Made by a program: the position numbers and the translations under genes
Notes under the pieces: generated by a model
Told to the model about the DNA's origin: nothing
The model's database searches: none
What the model saw: the letters and a program-made list of their open reading frames with translations, nothing else
Origin: Edaphochlamys debaryana
Lineage: Eukaryota; Chlorophyta; Chlorophyceae; Chlamydomonadales
DNA length: 64,000 nt
Direction: 5' to 3'
NCBI GenBank assembly: GCA_016858145.1
Contig: JAEHOE010000107.1
Location: 248,001-312,000, forward strand
Part shown: positions 1-11,200 of the stretch, piece by piece
Numbering within the stretch: position 1 is the stretch's first letter
Layout of the letters: each line of letters begins with the position of its first letter

Positions 1-3000
1 GGCGCCAGAAGTGACGTGGAGGTTGCAAAGAGGAACGCCCGCGGCCAGAGCTTGTGAAGCTTGACGGCCGCCGCAAAGTCGAGGAAGGGTTCGGGCGAAA
101 GCTCCGTCGCGATTAACTCCGGAAGACTCGTGCAGTCTGCCCCGCCGTGCTGCTGTGCGAGCGCTCGCCTCAGCAGCGCCTGAGAGGGGCCTGGCTGTGC
201 CCCGGCGTTTGCGCTGGTGCCTCCAGCTTCCGCCGCCGCTGCCGCCGCCGCTGCTTCTGCCGAGTCCGCGGCCGCCACCATGCTCCGGAACCGTGCGGGT
301 GCGCGAACCATGAGGGCCCACAGGGCGTCGGCCAGGAGAGGCGTGAGGGTGTGCCGCGCGTGGAGTGCTCCGGGATCCCTGGTCATAAGTGTCGCCGTTG
401 CCCCCAAGATGAAGGGAAGGTCGAGCACGTCCCAGAGAAGCGCGCCCCACGCGTGTTGAGCTGTCGAGGTGCTCGCTGACTCAGGGGCGGAGCCCAGGAC
501 GCCCGGGCCAGGGCCAGCCGGGCCCGAGGAGGCCCCACTGGACGCGGAGCGAACGGCCGTGTCGGGACCAGTGGGGCCCAGAGGCTCGGCCGCCAGCAGG
601 ATGGGCGGCACCCAGACCAGGAGCAGCTCCATGAGCGAGACCAAGCCATCCGAGAACGTCGACCGCGACTCCAAATCGTACACCTTATCCGGCTGGATGC
701 CGTACAGCACGCGGGCCAGGGCGGCCACGCCAGGGAGGAGGTGCAGCGCGACGCAAGCGGCCGTGAGCGGCAGCTGGGGTGCGGCCGCCGGGGGTGAGCT
801 CCCTCCGCCGCTGGCCGCCGCAGGGGCGTGCGAGGGCCCGGCTCCGCCGTCCGAGGGCCCCGCCACCGCAACATGAGCGGCATCGCCCGTGTCGCCCGGT
901 GCCAGTGCCAAGTGGGTTTTGGAGCTTGGCGAAAAGAGCTTGAAGCCAGCATATACGAGCTTGATCAGGCCGCTTGGGAAGAACAGGCGACGTCGGTTGC
1001 CTGTGTTGTCCTTGGCTGCTGCTAGGAGCCTCTCAGAGCCCAGGAGCTTGGAGAGTGTGGCAGCGAAGGACGCCACCGAACGGGGACCAGCGTGCAGAAT
1101 GGTGTGCCCCCAGTGCTCGCATGCAAAGGGGTCCAGCCTGTGTTCCTCCACCAGATAGCGCCCGTCCGGGTGGCGCAGCACTGCCTCCAGGACCGGCAGG
1201 TAGCCGGAGGACATGGCCAGCCGGGCGTCCAGCGAGTTCGGGGTGCCTGGAGGCATGCGGAGGGGAGCGCAGAAGCTTAGCAGAAAGAACCTCAAGAGAG
1301 GACATGACAAGAGGGCATGGCTACATGGCGCTACGGGTTAATGCTGCTTCTAGCTCTTCGCCCACCTGGCATGTCTCTGCTCCGGATCTCGAGCAGCTCC
1401 TCCACAAGCTCCCAGCGCAGCATGGGCAAGGTCCTGCCCGACTCCATCTCGCCCCACAGCCCCGCCCACGCAAGGGCGGCCCGCCACCACGCGCCAAGCT
1501 GCTTCTCCAGTTGGTCGGAGGGGACGGCCTGGCCAGGCATGTCGGCCAGCACGCGCGCCGGCTCGAGCGCCTCCCGCGCGAGGCTGAGTCCCAGCTTAGC
1601 TACAAAAGCAATGTCTGAAGGATCCATCCGCCCCACGGCGGCTGTGCCCTGCAGCGGCGGGACGGCGGGGTCCAGCCACGCTGCAGGATCGTGGGCCGCG
1701 AGAAGTGCGTCCCAGGGGTTCTTGTTGATGGAAGAGTCGGCAGAAAGGAGCAGGAACTTCCACGTGTCGTCGACTGTCCACGAGTGCGCCATGCTGGTAG
1801 CCAGGCGCATGCCCAGCTGGTACGCAGCGGGGCGGTGGGCGAGCGGGCCTCCCCGCTGCAGCCCGGTCGCCACGAGCTCACGCACATGCCGTACCTCTTG
1901 CATATATTGCATATCTTGAGACGAGCTTGAGAAATTCTCGTTCAAGCGTTCAAGTAAAACCGCAGTGGCCCGATGCAGACGCCTTCCCAAGCCCCAGTGC
2001 GGCGGCGTCTCGGCAAGCAGGTTGGCCATCCTTGCAACAGTCTGCCCTGCGGCCTTGAGCACGCCCGTCCACAGGCGCAGCGCCGGCGCGGTCAGGTGTG
2101 TGCCCAGGGGCTTGCGGGGCCGCAGGGGGAAGCCAGCGGTGTCGACCAGAGGCACCGGAGGCTGGGGCCGAGGCGGCTGGGCGGAGCTGATGGATGGCCG
2201 GGCGAGCTGCGCCTCCGAAGCGGCCGGTGGCAGGCCGTAGGTGGGGCCGCCGTCGAGCTCCGCGGCAAAAGCCACCAGGTGTGAGGACAGGAGGTAGGCC
2301 AGACAGGGGCACGGGCCGGACAGGAGCAGCTCCGTCCACGGGTCTAGTTGTTGAACGAACCGCAGATCGGTGCTGTCGTGGCCGGCAAGGGCCACCAGGT
2401 GCTTGCCGAGCTGCGCCGCCTCCTTGGCGGCACCGTCCTCGCCGTCCTCGCAGGCCCCCAGACCAATCACCAGACGGGCCCAGTGCTCCAGCAGCCCGCT
2501 CTCCGCCAGCTCCGTCGCAAGGGTTGCGGTCAGGCTCTGACGCTGCTCCGGCGTGCAGCACTCCAGCATGGTTTCTGCCATCAGTCCCAGCGCCGATCGG
2601 ACCTGACCCGCGAGCGCGAGGGCTGACTGCACGCTGCGCCGAGAGGGCTGCTGCGGCTGAGGCCCGGGCAGCAGCGGTGCGGCCGCCGCGGCCAGCAGCG
2701 GGCAGAAGGCACGCAGGGCGTGGCTCTTGATCAGCGCAGTGCACACCTCCAGCGGAGCGGCACCGCTCAAGCCATCTCCAGAGAATTCTTCGATGACGTT
2801 CACCAGGGCGGTCGTGAGCTTGGGGTGGAGGGCGGCGTAGGCGGAGCGCTGGCCATCGGTGATGCCGGGGGATGAGGGGGTTGCACGCCGGAGCGCTAGC
2901 CCGAGCATGATGACCAGGCCGGCCAGGCGTGATTCGCCCATGGCGTACAGCACCCTCGGTCCCAGCGTGTCAATGGCCTCGCTCGCTGCGTTGACTTCCG

Positions 3001-3136
3001 TGGGCGACCAGGCACATGCGTCCCGGCCGGACGCCAAGCGCAGCGCCTGGTTAGCCATGGACTTGAGCGTTTCCACGGCTCGCTCCTCGGGCGTGCGGGC
3101 CCGAGCATTTCGTGCCGCGGCAGCTCTCGGCGGCAT
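1..3136 (-). CDS. MYND-family helical protein, copy A (3' end beyond window)
   Basis: First of four paralogs here. The ATG at 3136 opens a reading frame to 1366. A 119-bp intron (1247-1365, donor CCAG/GTGGGC, acceptor CTCCAG/GC, phase 1) follows, and the second exon stays open to base 1. The protein begins MPPRAAAARN and is a long, Ala/Leu-rich, probably all-helical (ARM/HEAT-like) chain with no recognised catalytic motif. It aligns along its whole visible length with copy B (4105-7418), so a C-terminal MYND zinc finger is expected just outside the window; that is inference. MYND fingers are known as protein-interaction modules, often for proline-rich peptides. Biological role unknown. No frame break is visible, so this is probably the intact partner of the A/B pair. 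The start is supported by the same ATG in copy B and by a shared upstream motif 15 bp before it. Confidence 0.72.
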
Positions 3137-3150
3137 GGTGCTGACCTAAG

Positions 3151-3215
3151 CTGCTGTGTCGGGCAACAGAGGTTGCTTGAGCAAGTAGTATCTCAGGAGC
3201 GCATATAACAAACTG
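3151..3215 (-). promoter_or_regulatory. Core promoter of MYND copy A
   Basis: Read on the minus strand, a TATA-like GTTATATGC (3201-3209) lies about 65 bp upstream of the ATG. A 20-bp motif (3151-3170; plus-strand text ctgctgtgtcgggcaacaga) ends 15 bp before the ATG. Both are conserved at matching positions before copy B, so they are probably the promoter and short 5' leader. Similarity to the region before B continues to about 3470. Confidence 0.5.
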
Positions 3216-3510
3216 CGGAAGACTGTGAGCATGAGGCCATCGCTGTTGCCTCTGTGTGGCACGTTGACGTGGCACTGGACGGGCACAACCCCCCGCTCGT
3301 CCCACCTGCTTTCCGCGCGGTGTCCATGGACCGTCCACGCGGGCTTCCCCGCTCCCGCAGTCCCACTACCCGGCTTCTTCACCGCACTACCGCAAAGACT
3401 AGACGTGGCGTCCTTGCTTGTGATCGCTGCCTGTGCTTGCTTCATAGCGTGCTGGTTCGTGCAGGCCGGGTAGCGGGTACCGGTACTCACCTGATGCCTG
3501 TCACTGCCCC

Positions 3511-3590
3511 TGGCCTAGGCTGCTGTGTCGGGCAACAGACTTTGCCTAAGCTGAGGTATCTTGGGAGTGCATACCATACATATTGAGGCT
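3511..3590 (-). promoter_or_regulatory. Orphan third copy of the MYND-family promoter motif
   Basis: The same 20-bp motif recurs exactly at 3520-3539, followed by a diverged copy of the flanking sequence in which the TATA-like stretch has become gcataccata. No MYND-family start codon or N-terminus follows it on the minus strand. Instead, about 350 bp further on comes the promoter of copy A. It looks like a relic of another tandem copy or of an unequal crossover. Confidence 0.45.
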
Positions 3591-4104
3591 ATTCCTGCAA
3601 GGCCCTGCGCCCCCGCCACGCGGCCAAAACCGATTGCACACGGCCTTCCTTCGCCCTGGCCAGCTTGCTCTGCGGGCCCCGCTGCTCTGGCCCTTCCCCC
3701 AAGCCACGGCAAGGCCCCATTCATGCGTACGAGAAGGCCAACATCTACCCTGTACGCACGTCAGTCAGTCAGTCACATCATAGCATGCCGTGACAGGGCA
3801 AACTTGTATTCCCTCTCTCGCCCCGCCGCCCCCGACCTGACCTTCCTGCCGGAGCCCTCGAGCTATCAGCCAACGTCTGCCGCCAAACGCCCGCCTGACA
3901 CACCGCCACTTCATGGGACCTGCCCTGTAACCAGCTGTCATGCACCTTACTTGGCCTGCAGCCCCCATGACGCATCTTCTCTTCCAAGTGCCCAATTTGT
4001 TGTGCGGTTTAGCCGCCACTTGCGGTTTAGTTGCCATTACCCTCCCAACTACCGTTGCGCCCAAGCGTGAAACTACCAGGCAGTAGTCTTAACTGCAAAC
4101 GTGT
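3591..4104. other. Spacer between MYND copies B and A
   Basis: About 510 bp containing the 3' untranslated region of copy B (minus strand) and sequence with no gene that I can support. Open frames here have no family resemblance and no homology-supported splice structure. Confidence 0.4.
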
Positions 4105-7100
4105 TCACGCGGTGCTCAGGTCTATGGGCTCCGCTTCCCCGGCGGCCGCCCTGCACTCCTGCGCGTGGCTTGCGGCCCAGTGCGCCGCCTGGCACGCCTG
4201 GCTGCAGTAGCGAGCCCGCATGCAGCCGCCGCACCGCTGCCGCTTGACCGCCGCCTCGCTGGGCCCCGCCAGGTGCGTGCAGTCAGGGTACGCGCACCGC
4301 AGCAGCACTTGGCCCGCCTCCGCCGGAGATGCAAGTAGCGAGGTTGCCGCGTGGTAGAAGCGGGCTCGGGGCCACTCAACGGCGGCCCCCATGGATGGGT
4401 CCGGCGTGCGGACCCAGGCCGAGACGCAGGTCGCCTCCACCGCATCCAGGAGCTCGTCGCGCTCGGCCACGGGGCACCGCATGGCGATTCTTAGTGCGCG
4501 CTGCAGCAGGTCCAGGGAGGGACCCCTGGCTGCTGCATCCCCGCCCGCGCCCGCCGTCGCCGCTGCCGCCTCATCCGCTGCTGCGATCACGGCTGCCAGC
4601 CGCGCGGGCGCGCGGCCCACCAGCGCCCACAGGGCGGCCGTCAGGGGGCTGGTTAGGTAGAGGCGGGCATTGGCAGCCCCAGCGTCCATGGTCAGGAGCG
4701 ACGCCGCTGCTCCGAGGACCCAGGCAAGGCCGAGCTCCTCCCACAGAAACCTGCTCCACTTTTCCGCCGCGTCCGAGGAGGTAGCGGCGGCTGCCGAGAG
4801 ACTCGGCGAGGGCGAGGCAGGGCTTGCCGGGGCGCCCGGTCCCACAGCCGCCACCTCAAGCGGCTCGGCCGCCAGCAGGATCGGCGGCACCCAGGCCAGG
4901 AGCAGCTCCAGCAGATTGACCAGGCCGTCCGTGCAGTCGGGGCTCCGATCGAAGATCTGATCCGGTGTTACGACGTACAGCACGCGGGCCAGGGCGGCCG
5001 CGCCAGGGAGGAGGTGCAGCGCGACGCAGGCGGCCGTGAGCGGCAGCTGCGGTGCGGCCTCCGGGGGTGAGCTCCCTCCGCCGCTGGCCGCCGCAGGGGC
5101 GTGCGAGGGCCCGGCTGCACCGTCCGAGGGCCCCGCCAGGTCCTGGCCCGCACCAGGATCGGGGTCGCCCTGCTCGCCAGGTATCACCGCCACGTGGGTT
5201 TTGGAGCGGGGCGAAACGAGCCTGAAGCCAGCGGTCGCGAGCTTAAGCAGCCCGCGTGGGAAAGGCATGCGCTGTCGGTTGCGCGCGACCCCTTGGTCCT
5301 TCATCGCTTTCAGCTTGACGCTATTGAGGAGCTTGGCGATTGAAGCGCAGAAAGACGCCACCGGCAGCGGCCCAGCTTGCAGGATGGCGGAACCCCAAAG
5401 GTTGCAGTCGAACGGGTTTGACGGTTTGTGTGCGTCCATCAGCAGGCTTTGCCCGTCCGGGTGGCGCAGTACCGCCTCCAGTACCGGCAGGAAGCCGGAG
5501 GACATGGCCAGCCGGGCGTCCAACGAGTTCGGAGTGCCTGGAGGCACGTGGATAAAGATTGAAAAGGTTAGCAGAAAGAACCAGAGTACAGGACAAGAGG
5601 GCCCGGCTTCATGGCAACCCACATGGGGTTTCCTACCTGGTAGACCACGCATCTCGAGCAGCTCCTCCAGCAGGTCCCAGCGCAGCGCGGGCAAGCTCCC
5701 GCCCGCTTTAACGGTCCACAGCCCCGCCCACGCGAGGGCGGCCCGCCACCACGCCCCAAGCTGCTTCTCCAGCTGAGCCAGGGCGGCCGCCTGGCCAGGC
5801 ATGTCGGCCAGCACGCGGGCCGGCTCGAGCGCCTCGCGCGCAAGGCTGAGGCCCAGCTTGGCCATAAGTGCGGTATCCCCAAAGTCCATCCGCCCCACGG
5901 CCGCCGCACTCTGCAGCGGCGGTGCGGCGGGGTCCAGCCATGCTGCCGGGTCGTGGGCCGTCGTCAGCGCACCCCAGGGCCTTGTGTCGATGGAGCAATC
6001 GGCAGCAAAGAGCTGGAATGTCGACTTGTAGACTCTGAGCGAGTACGCCATGCTTGTAGCGAGGCGCATGCCCAGCTGGTACGCGGCGAGACAGTGGGCG
6101 AGAGGGTTTTCCCGCTGCAGCCCGGTCGCCACCATCTCACGCACACGCCGCCAGTCTTGCATGTCTGGAGACGAGAGGTCAAATGGAACGGCTTCGTCCT
6201 TGAACTCCTCCGCTGTTGCCTCCAAACTACGTTCGATGGCCCGGCTAAGCCGCCGCCCCAGGCCCCCGTGCGGCGGCGTTTGGCTGAAGTCGGCCATGCC
6301 ATGCTGCTGCACGTCTGTCCTGCGGCCTTGAGCACGCCCGTCCACAGGCGCAGCGCGGGGGCAGCTAGGTGTGCGCCCAGGGCCTTGCGGGGCCGCAGGG
6401 GGAAGCCAGCGGTGTCGACCAGAGGCACGGGTGGCCGGGGCCGGGACGGCTGGGCGGAGCTGCTGGATGGCCCGGCGAGCTGCACCTCCGGAGCGGCCGG
6501 TGGCAGGCCGTAGGTGGGGCCGCCGTCGAGCTCCGCGGCAAAAGCCACCAGGTGTGAGGACAGGAGGTAGGCCAGACAGGGGCACGGGCCGGACAGGAGC
6601 AGCTCCGTCCAGGGGTCCAGTCTGTTCAGGTGCTGCAAGGACGTGCAGTCATAGCCAGCGAAGACCACCAGGTGCCTGCCGAGCTGTGCCACCTCCTTGG
6701 CGGCACCGTCCTCGCCGTCCTCGCAGGCCCCCAGACCGAGCACCAGCCGGGCCCAGTGCTCCAGCAGCCCGCTCTCCGCAAGCTCCGTCGCAAGGGTTGC
6801 GGTCAGGCTCGTACGCTGCTCCGACGTGTGGCCCTGTTTCGCGGTTCCTGCCATCAGCCCCAGCGCCGATCGGACCTGACCCGCGAGCGCGAGGGCACAT
6901 TGTACGCTGCGGCGAGACGGCTGCTGCGGCGGCGGTGGCTGAGGCCCGGGCAGCAGCGGTGAGGCCGCGGCGGCCAGCAGCGGGCAGAAGGCACGCAGGA
7001 CGTGGCTCTTGATCAGCGCCGTGCATACCTCCAGCGGAGCGGCACCGCTGAAGTCACCGCTCGCAACCTCCTCGCCGACATGCACCAGGGCGGTCGTGAG

Positions 7101-7418
7101 CTTGGGGTGGAGGGTGGCGTAGGCGGAACGCTGCCCATCGGAGATGCCGGGGGATGAGGGGGTTGCACGCCGGAGCGCTAGCCCGAGCATGATGACCAGG
7201 CCGGCCAGGCGTGATTCGCCCATGGCGTACAGCACCTTCGGTCCCAGCGTGTCGATGGCCTCGCTCGCTGCGTTGACTTCCGTGGGCGACCAGGCACATG
7301 CGTCCCGGCCGGACGCCAAGCGCAGCGCCTGATTAGCCATGGACTTGAGCGTTTCCACGGCTCGCTCCTCGGGCGTGCGGGCCCGAGCATTTCGTGCTGC
7401 GGCAGCTCTCGGAGGCAT
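4105..7418 (-). CDS. MYND-family helical protein, copy B, with an internal frameshift
   Basis: The ATG at 7418 begins a protein nearly identical to copy A at its N-terminus. Exon 1 runs 7418-5637 and a 99-bp phase-1 intron (5538-5636, CCAG/GTAGGA to CTCCAG/GC) matches the intron of copy A. Exon 2 runs to the stop at 4105. The C-terminus carries a MYND finger: CAYPDC, then C-GGC, YCSQAC, H and C ligands in order, with a C-x4-C first pair. In exon 1 near 6280-6310 a 5-nt unit (GCATG on the minus strand) is tandemly duplicated and one codon is lost relative to copy A, a net +2 that breaks the frame. Both sides remain open and similar to A for hundreds of codons, so this is a very recent pseudogene or an assembly error. 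The intron is also open in frame, which can mislead gene finders. Function unknown; protein-protein interaction is likely. Confidence 0.7.
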
Positions 7419-7432
7419 GGTGCTGCTCTACG

Positions 7433-7482
7433 CTGCTGTGTCGGGCAACAGAGTCTGAGTATCGCAGGAGCGCATATATATC
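7433..7482 (-). promoter_or_regulatory. Core promoter of MYND copy B
   Basis: Same arrangement as before copy A: the 20-bp motif at 7433-7452 lies 15 bp upstream of the ATG, and a TATA-like run (cgcatatata, about 7471-7480) lies about 55-65 bp upstream. Homology to the copy A promoter extends to about 7740. Confidence 0.5.
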
Positions 7483-7739
7483 TGTGGACGGCTGTGCGCA
7501 TGAGGCCGTCGCTGTTGCCTCTGGGTGGCACGTTGGCGTGGCACGGCACGGGCACAACCCCCGCTCGTCCCACCCTGCTTTCATTCCCCGCGGCTGCGTC
7601 GTCTGTGTCGCATGGTCCCCGTTTACTTCCCCGCTCCCGCTACCCGGCTTCTTCACCGCACTACAATACAGACTGATTGTAGCGTCCAGCTCTTGATCCC
7701 TACAGTTGTCTGGAGTTTCTTCGTACCGGTAATCTGCAG

Positions 7740-8270
7740 GCCGGATGGCGGCACGTAACGTTCCCTGAGACCCAGCCCGAGTGTTTCTACCTAGCTAGGT
7801 GGTGGTCCACCACCGCAGATACTACCCGCAGACTCCACCTCTCTCTCACGCCCAGCCCTCGTCACCGCGAGCGATCCTGATCACACCGCAAAGCGCTTTG
7901 TGCTCTGGCCTCGTGCCTGTGCCTCACGCTGCGCCACCCTTCTGCCATCAGCAGCGAGGCAATCTTGTGTCGTGTCCGCCCACCTGCTGTACTGCAACAC
8001 CGCGGCGAGCCTGCCAGAGAACTCTACCTGCAGCCCGTGCAGGACGAATATAGCTCAATCCTACGCCGTATTGGGCCTTGAGCAGCGGGGGGGTCAGTGG
8101 TTGCAATCACAGCACACCCAAGCGCAACTCCACGCAACCCGCCTCACCCCTCACCCCTTGATACTCGGCACCCTGCATGCGCATGCGTACTCATAAACTT
8201 CAACTGCACATCGCCTACACCTCGCAGCCCATCTCATCACTCTTTCATGCGTTCAGTGCTCTAGCACAGC
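7740..8270. other. Gene-free spacer
   Basis: About 530 bp between the promoter region of copy B and the stop codon of copy C. It should contain the 3' untranslated region of copy C. I see no gene, repeat or obvious signal. Confidence 0.4.
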
Positions 8271-11200
8271 TCAACCTGCCTTGCTGGCCCCGGCCCCGCC
8301 GCTGCACGCCTCCTTGTGACCTGCCCGCCAGTGCGCCGTCTGGCAATCGCGGCAGCAGTACGACGCCTGACCGCAGCGCCCGCACTGCTGCAGCCTCGCG
8401 CCCGCCTCGCTGTCGCCCGCCAGGCTGGCGCAGGCGGGGTAGGAGCAGGCGGCGGGCAGGCCCAGGCGGCGGCGGGCCTCGGCCGGCGGCACGAGCAGTC
8501 TCGACATCGCAAAGCCCACGCTGCTGTGGCTCACGGGGTCCAGCGCGACCTCGCGGCCAGTCGCCATCTCCTCCTGCCATGAGGGGCTGCCCTCGCCGCC
8601 GCCCGCCCACGCCTCCAGCTGCTTGGCTATGTGCACGGTGCGCCTCGCAACGTCCTCCCACCCGTCGGAGCTGTACAGCGCCGAACTCGCAAACACCATA
8701 GGGATGGGGCGCCACATGAAGGCGGGGCCGACATCGCCCCGAGCAGCCCCCCGCACCTCGTCCGGCCGGGTGCGGGCCAGGTGTACGGCCCACGTGCCGA
8801 CCTGGCAGTACAGGCCGGAATGCTCTGTCAAGCAACGCCCCCAGCGCTCCAGGAGCCCTAGGGCCGCCCCCACCAGCGGCACTACATCCGCCGCCTCCAG
8901 CACCGCCGCCCGCCAGTCGCCTCCGTCGGCCCTGGCTGCTGCGTCGCCTCCGCAAGGACTGCCGCCGGAGGGGAACGCGAGGCCCGCAGCTGCAGCCGAC
9001 CAATCGCTCGGTGCGCCACCGTCGCTGCAGCTGGGGCTGGTGGAGGCAGGGCCGCTGGACTCCGCGTCGGCGGCACGCGGTTGGCAGTGGCCGCTCGCGC
9101 CAAATAGGGTCAGAGTCCTGAGCAGGCGCTCTAGGCAGGTCCACAGGTCCTCGCTAAGCCCCGTCTCCACAGCAGCGCGCCCTGCCTGTGAGGGTTGAGG
9201 ATATGGGAAGGCTGTGAATGGTAGCTGGAAACACACAGACTGCGGGTAAGCAGGGGGCATCTCGTATGGGTCTTCTGCAGCCTTCAGCTCCAACAACACC
9301 AGCCAGCACAGCCTCACCGTCCGGCGCTCCTCATTCCATGCCGCCTGGTCCAGCGCTGCCGCCTCCCGCACCAGACGGGACAGCTCCGGCAGCCACGAGG
9401 GGAGGGCCAGGGACATGACCAGGGCCAGGCGGCCGAGGGCCGGCGAGGCGGCAGCGTCGTAGTAGTTCTCCTCAAGAGCGCGCAGTAGCTCGAAAGCCAG
9501 CGTCACTCCCGTTCCAGCCCCCTCCAGCTCGCCGCTCAGCAGGGCCCGCGGGTCCGCCCTCCGCAGCAGCTTGGAGACGGTCGCCACGAAGGCCCCCGCC
9601 TGCAGCGACTCGCCGTAGGCCAGGAGCGGCAGGGACCAGAACCAGTGGTGCGTGAGGGTCCTCGCTACAGGGGCCTCGAGTCTCTCCGGCGCATTGCTAG
9701 ACCGGCGCAGCAGGTGCTCCAGGAAGGGCAGCGCACCGCCCGCCACCGCAGCCGCCATGGAGGCCGGTGCGTCGGCGGGGAAGCGCCAGGCTCCTGCGCG
9801 TGGGACGGATACGAGGCAGCAAAAGAGCAGAGGGAGGAAAGGAGCTTGGTGAGGGGAAGCAATGTGGATTGGCCAGCTCCGAACGCCTTGGGGCCTTGCA
9901 CTCCTGCACCGCTCCTCGGATTGCTTCCCCGAACCTCTGACCGGTGTACGCTGTTGGACAGAGGCAAGCTGTCGCCCCGAACATTGTGCCCCTGCAACTC
10001 TCCCCACCCTCTTCAGGGTCTCACCGTCTCCATCGACCGCATCGGCATCCCACAGAGGGCTAACAGAGGTGTTGAATGCGAGGCCCAGGCCACATGCGCA
10101 TGTTGCCGCGGTGCCGTCCTCGTCCTCGTCCCCGCCCAGCACCTCGTGCCTCAGGAGGGCCGCCGCCAGCCGCCAGACGTCCCCGAGCACTGCCGCTGCC
10201 TGCGGGTGCTTGCCAACCCGGTGTAGGTGCCGGAATCCGGTGCTTAGCGCCATGCACCCTAGCTCCGTAGCGAATGTGCGCGCCAGGTCGGTGGCTGGCG
10301 CCAGGCCGCGGCTACCCCGAGCGCCTGAGCGGGGGCTTCCCGAGATTGTGTGGGCCATGCGGAGCAGCAGCTGGGTCGACGCAGCGGGCCCCAGGCCGCG
10401 AGACGACTCCGCGAAGGTCGGCGGCGGCGGGCTGATCGTGAGGAGAAGGGGTTGGAGGCAAAGCAGCGAGCTCTCGATGTCATCGAACATGTGTAGCGGT
10501 TCCTGCTCGGTGCTGATGCAGGAGCACGCGGCGTGGCCGTGCCTCTCCGGGGCTCCTTCGCCCTCCAGCCGGCTTAGCACTGCCAGGCCCACGGCCATCG
10601 CCGCATGCCGGGCGCTGAGGCCCGTCATGACGGCGTACAGCTGCTTAGCGGCGGTGGTGCTGGCGGCGACAGAGGCGCCGGCGGCAGACGCCCCTGGTGG
10701 GGCGGCGGCATCGCCTGCGCTGGTGCTGCAGCCGGAAGCTCCAGGGCCCGGCTCAGCGACGGCCGCTGAAGAGGCATATGCCTTCTGCCACAGTTCGTGG
10801 CATGTGTTTACGGCTGAGACCCAGCTGCCGGCGGACTGAGCCAGGGCAGCCCACATCTCGACATTGGGTTGGGTGGCCGAGGACCAGCGCAACATCAGGA
10901 CGGCGCGGGCGCAGTGCTCGAGGATGTGTGACTCGGCCAGCGCTGCCGCCAGCTGGCACAGTAGCCCGGGGTCCCCCTTGTGCGATGTGAGCTGCAGTAC
11001 GCCAATCATGAGCTGGTGCGCACGTGTCATCATCAGGGTTGCAGCTACGTGCTGCAGGCGCTTGGCTGATGGCAGGGGGCCGGGCGGGTGCTGGATCAGG
11101 CCCTCGGTGAACTGGGCCACCTGCCGTGCTGCGGCGTGGAGCGCCTGGGTCCGCAGCACGCCGCGCGCGAGCTCCAGCTGCCCACTGATGGCCGCCGGCG

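Noticed and set aside
3561..4070. A 169-codon open frame between MYND copies
   Set aside because: It overlaps the orphan promoter copy and the 3' region of copy B, and shows no protein-like features.
4105..6585. An 826-codon frame read as a separate complete gene
   Set aside because: Its first codon lies in the middle of the family alignment and is not a natural start. It is the downstream half of copy B after the frameshift, with the 99-bp intron read through.
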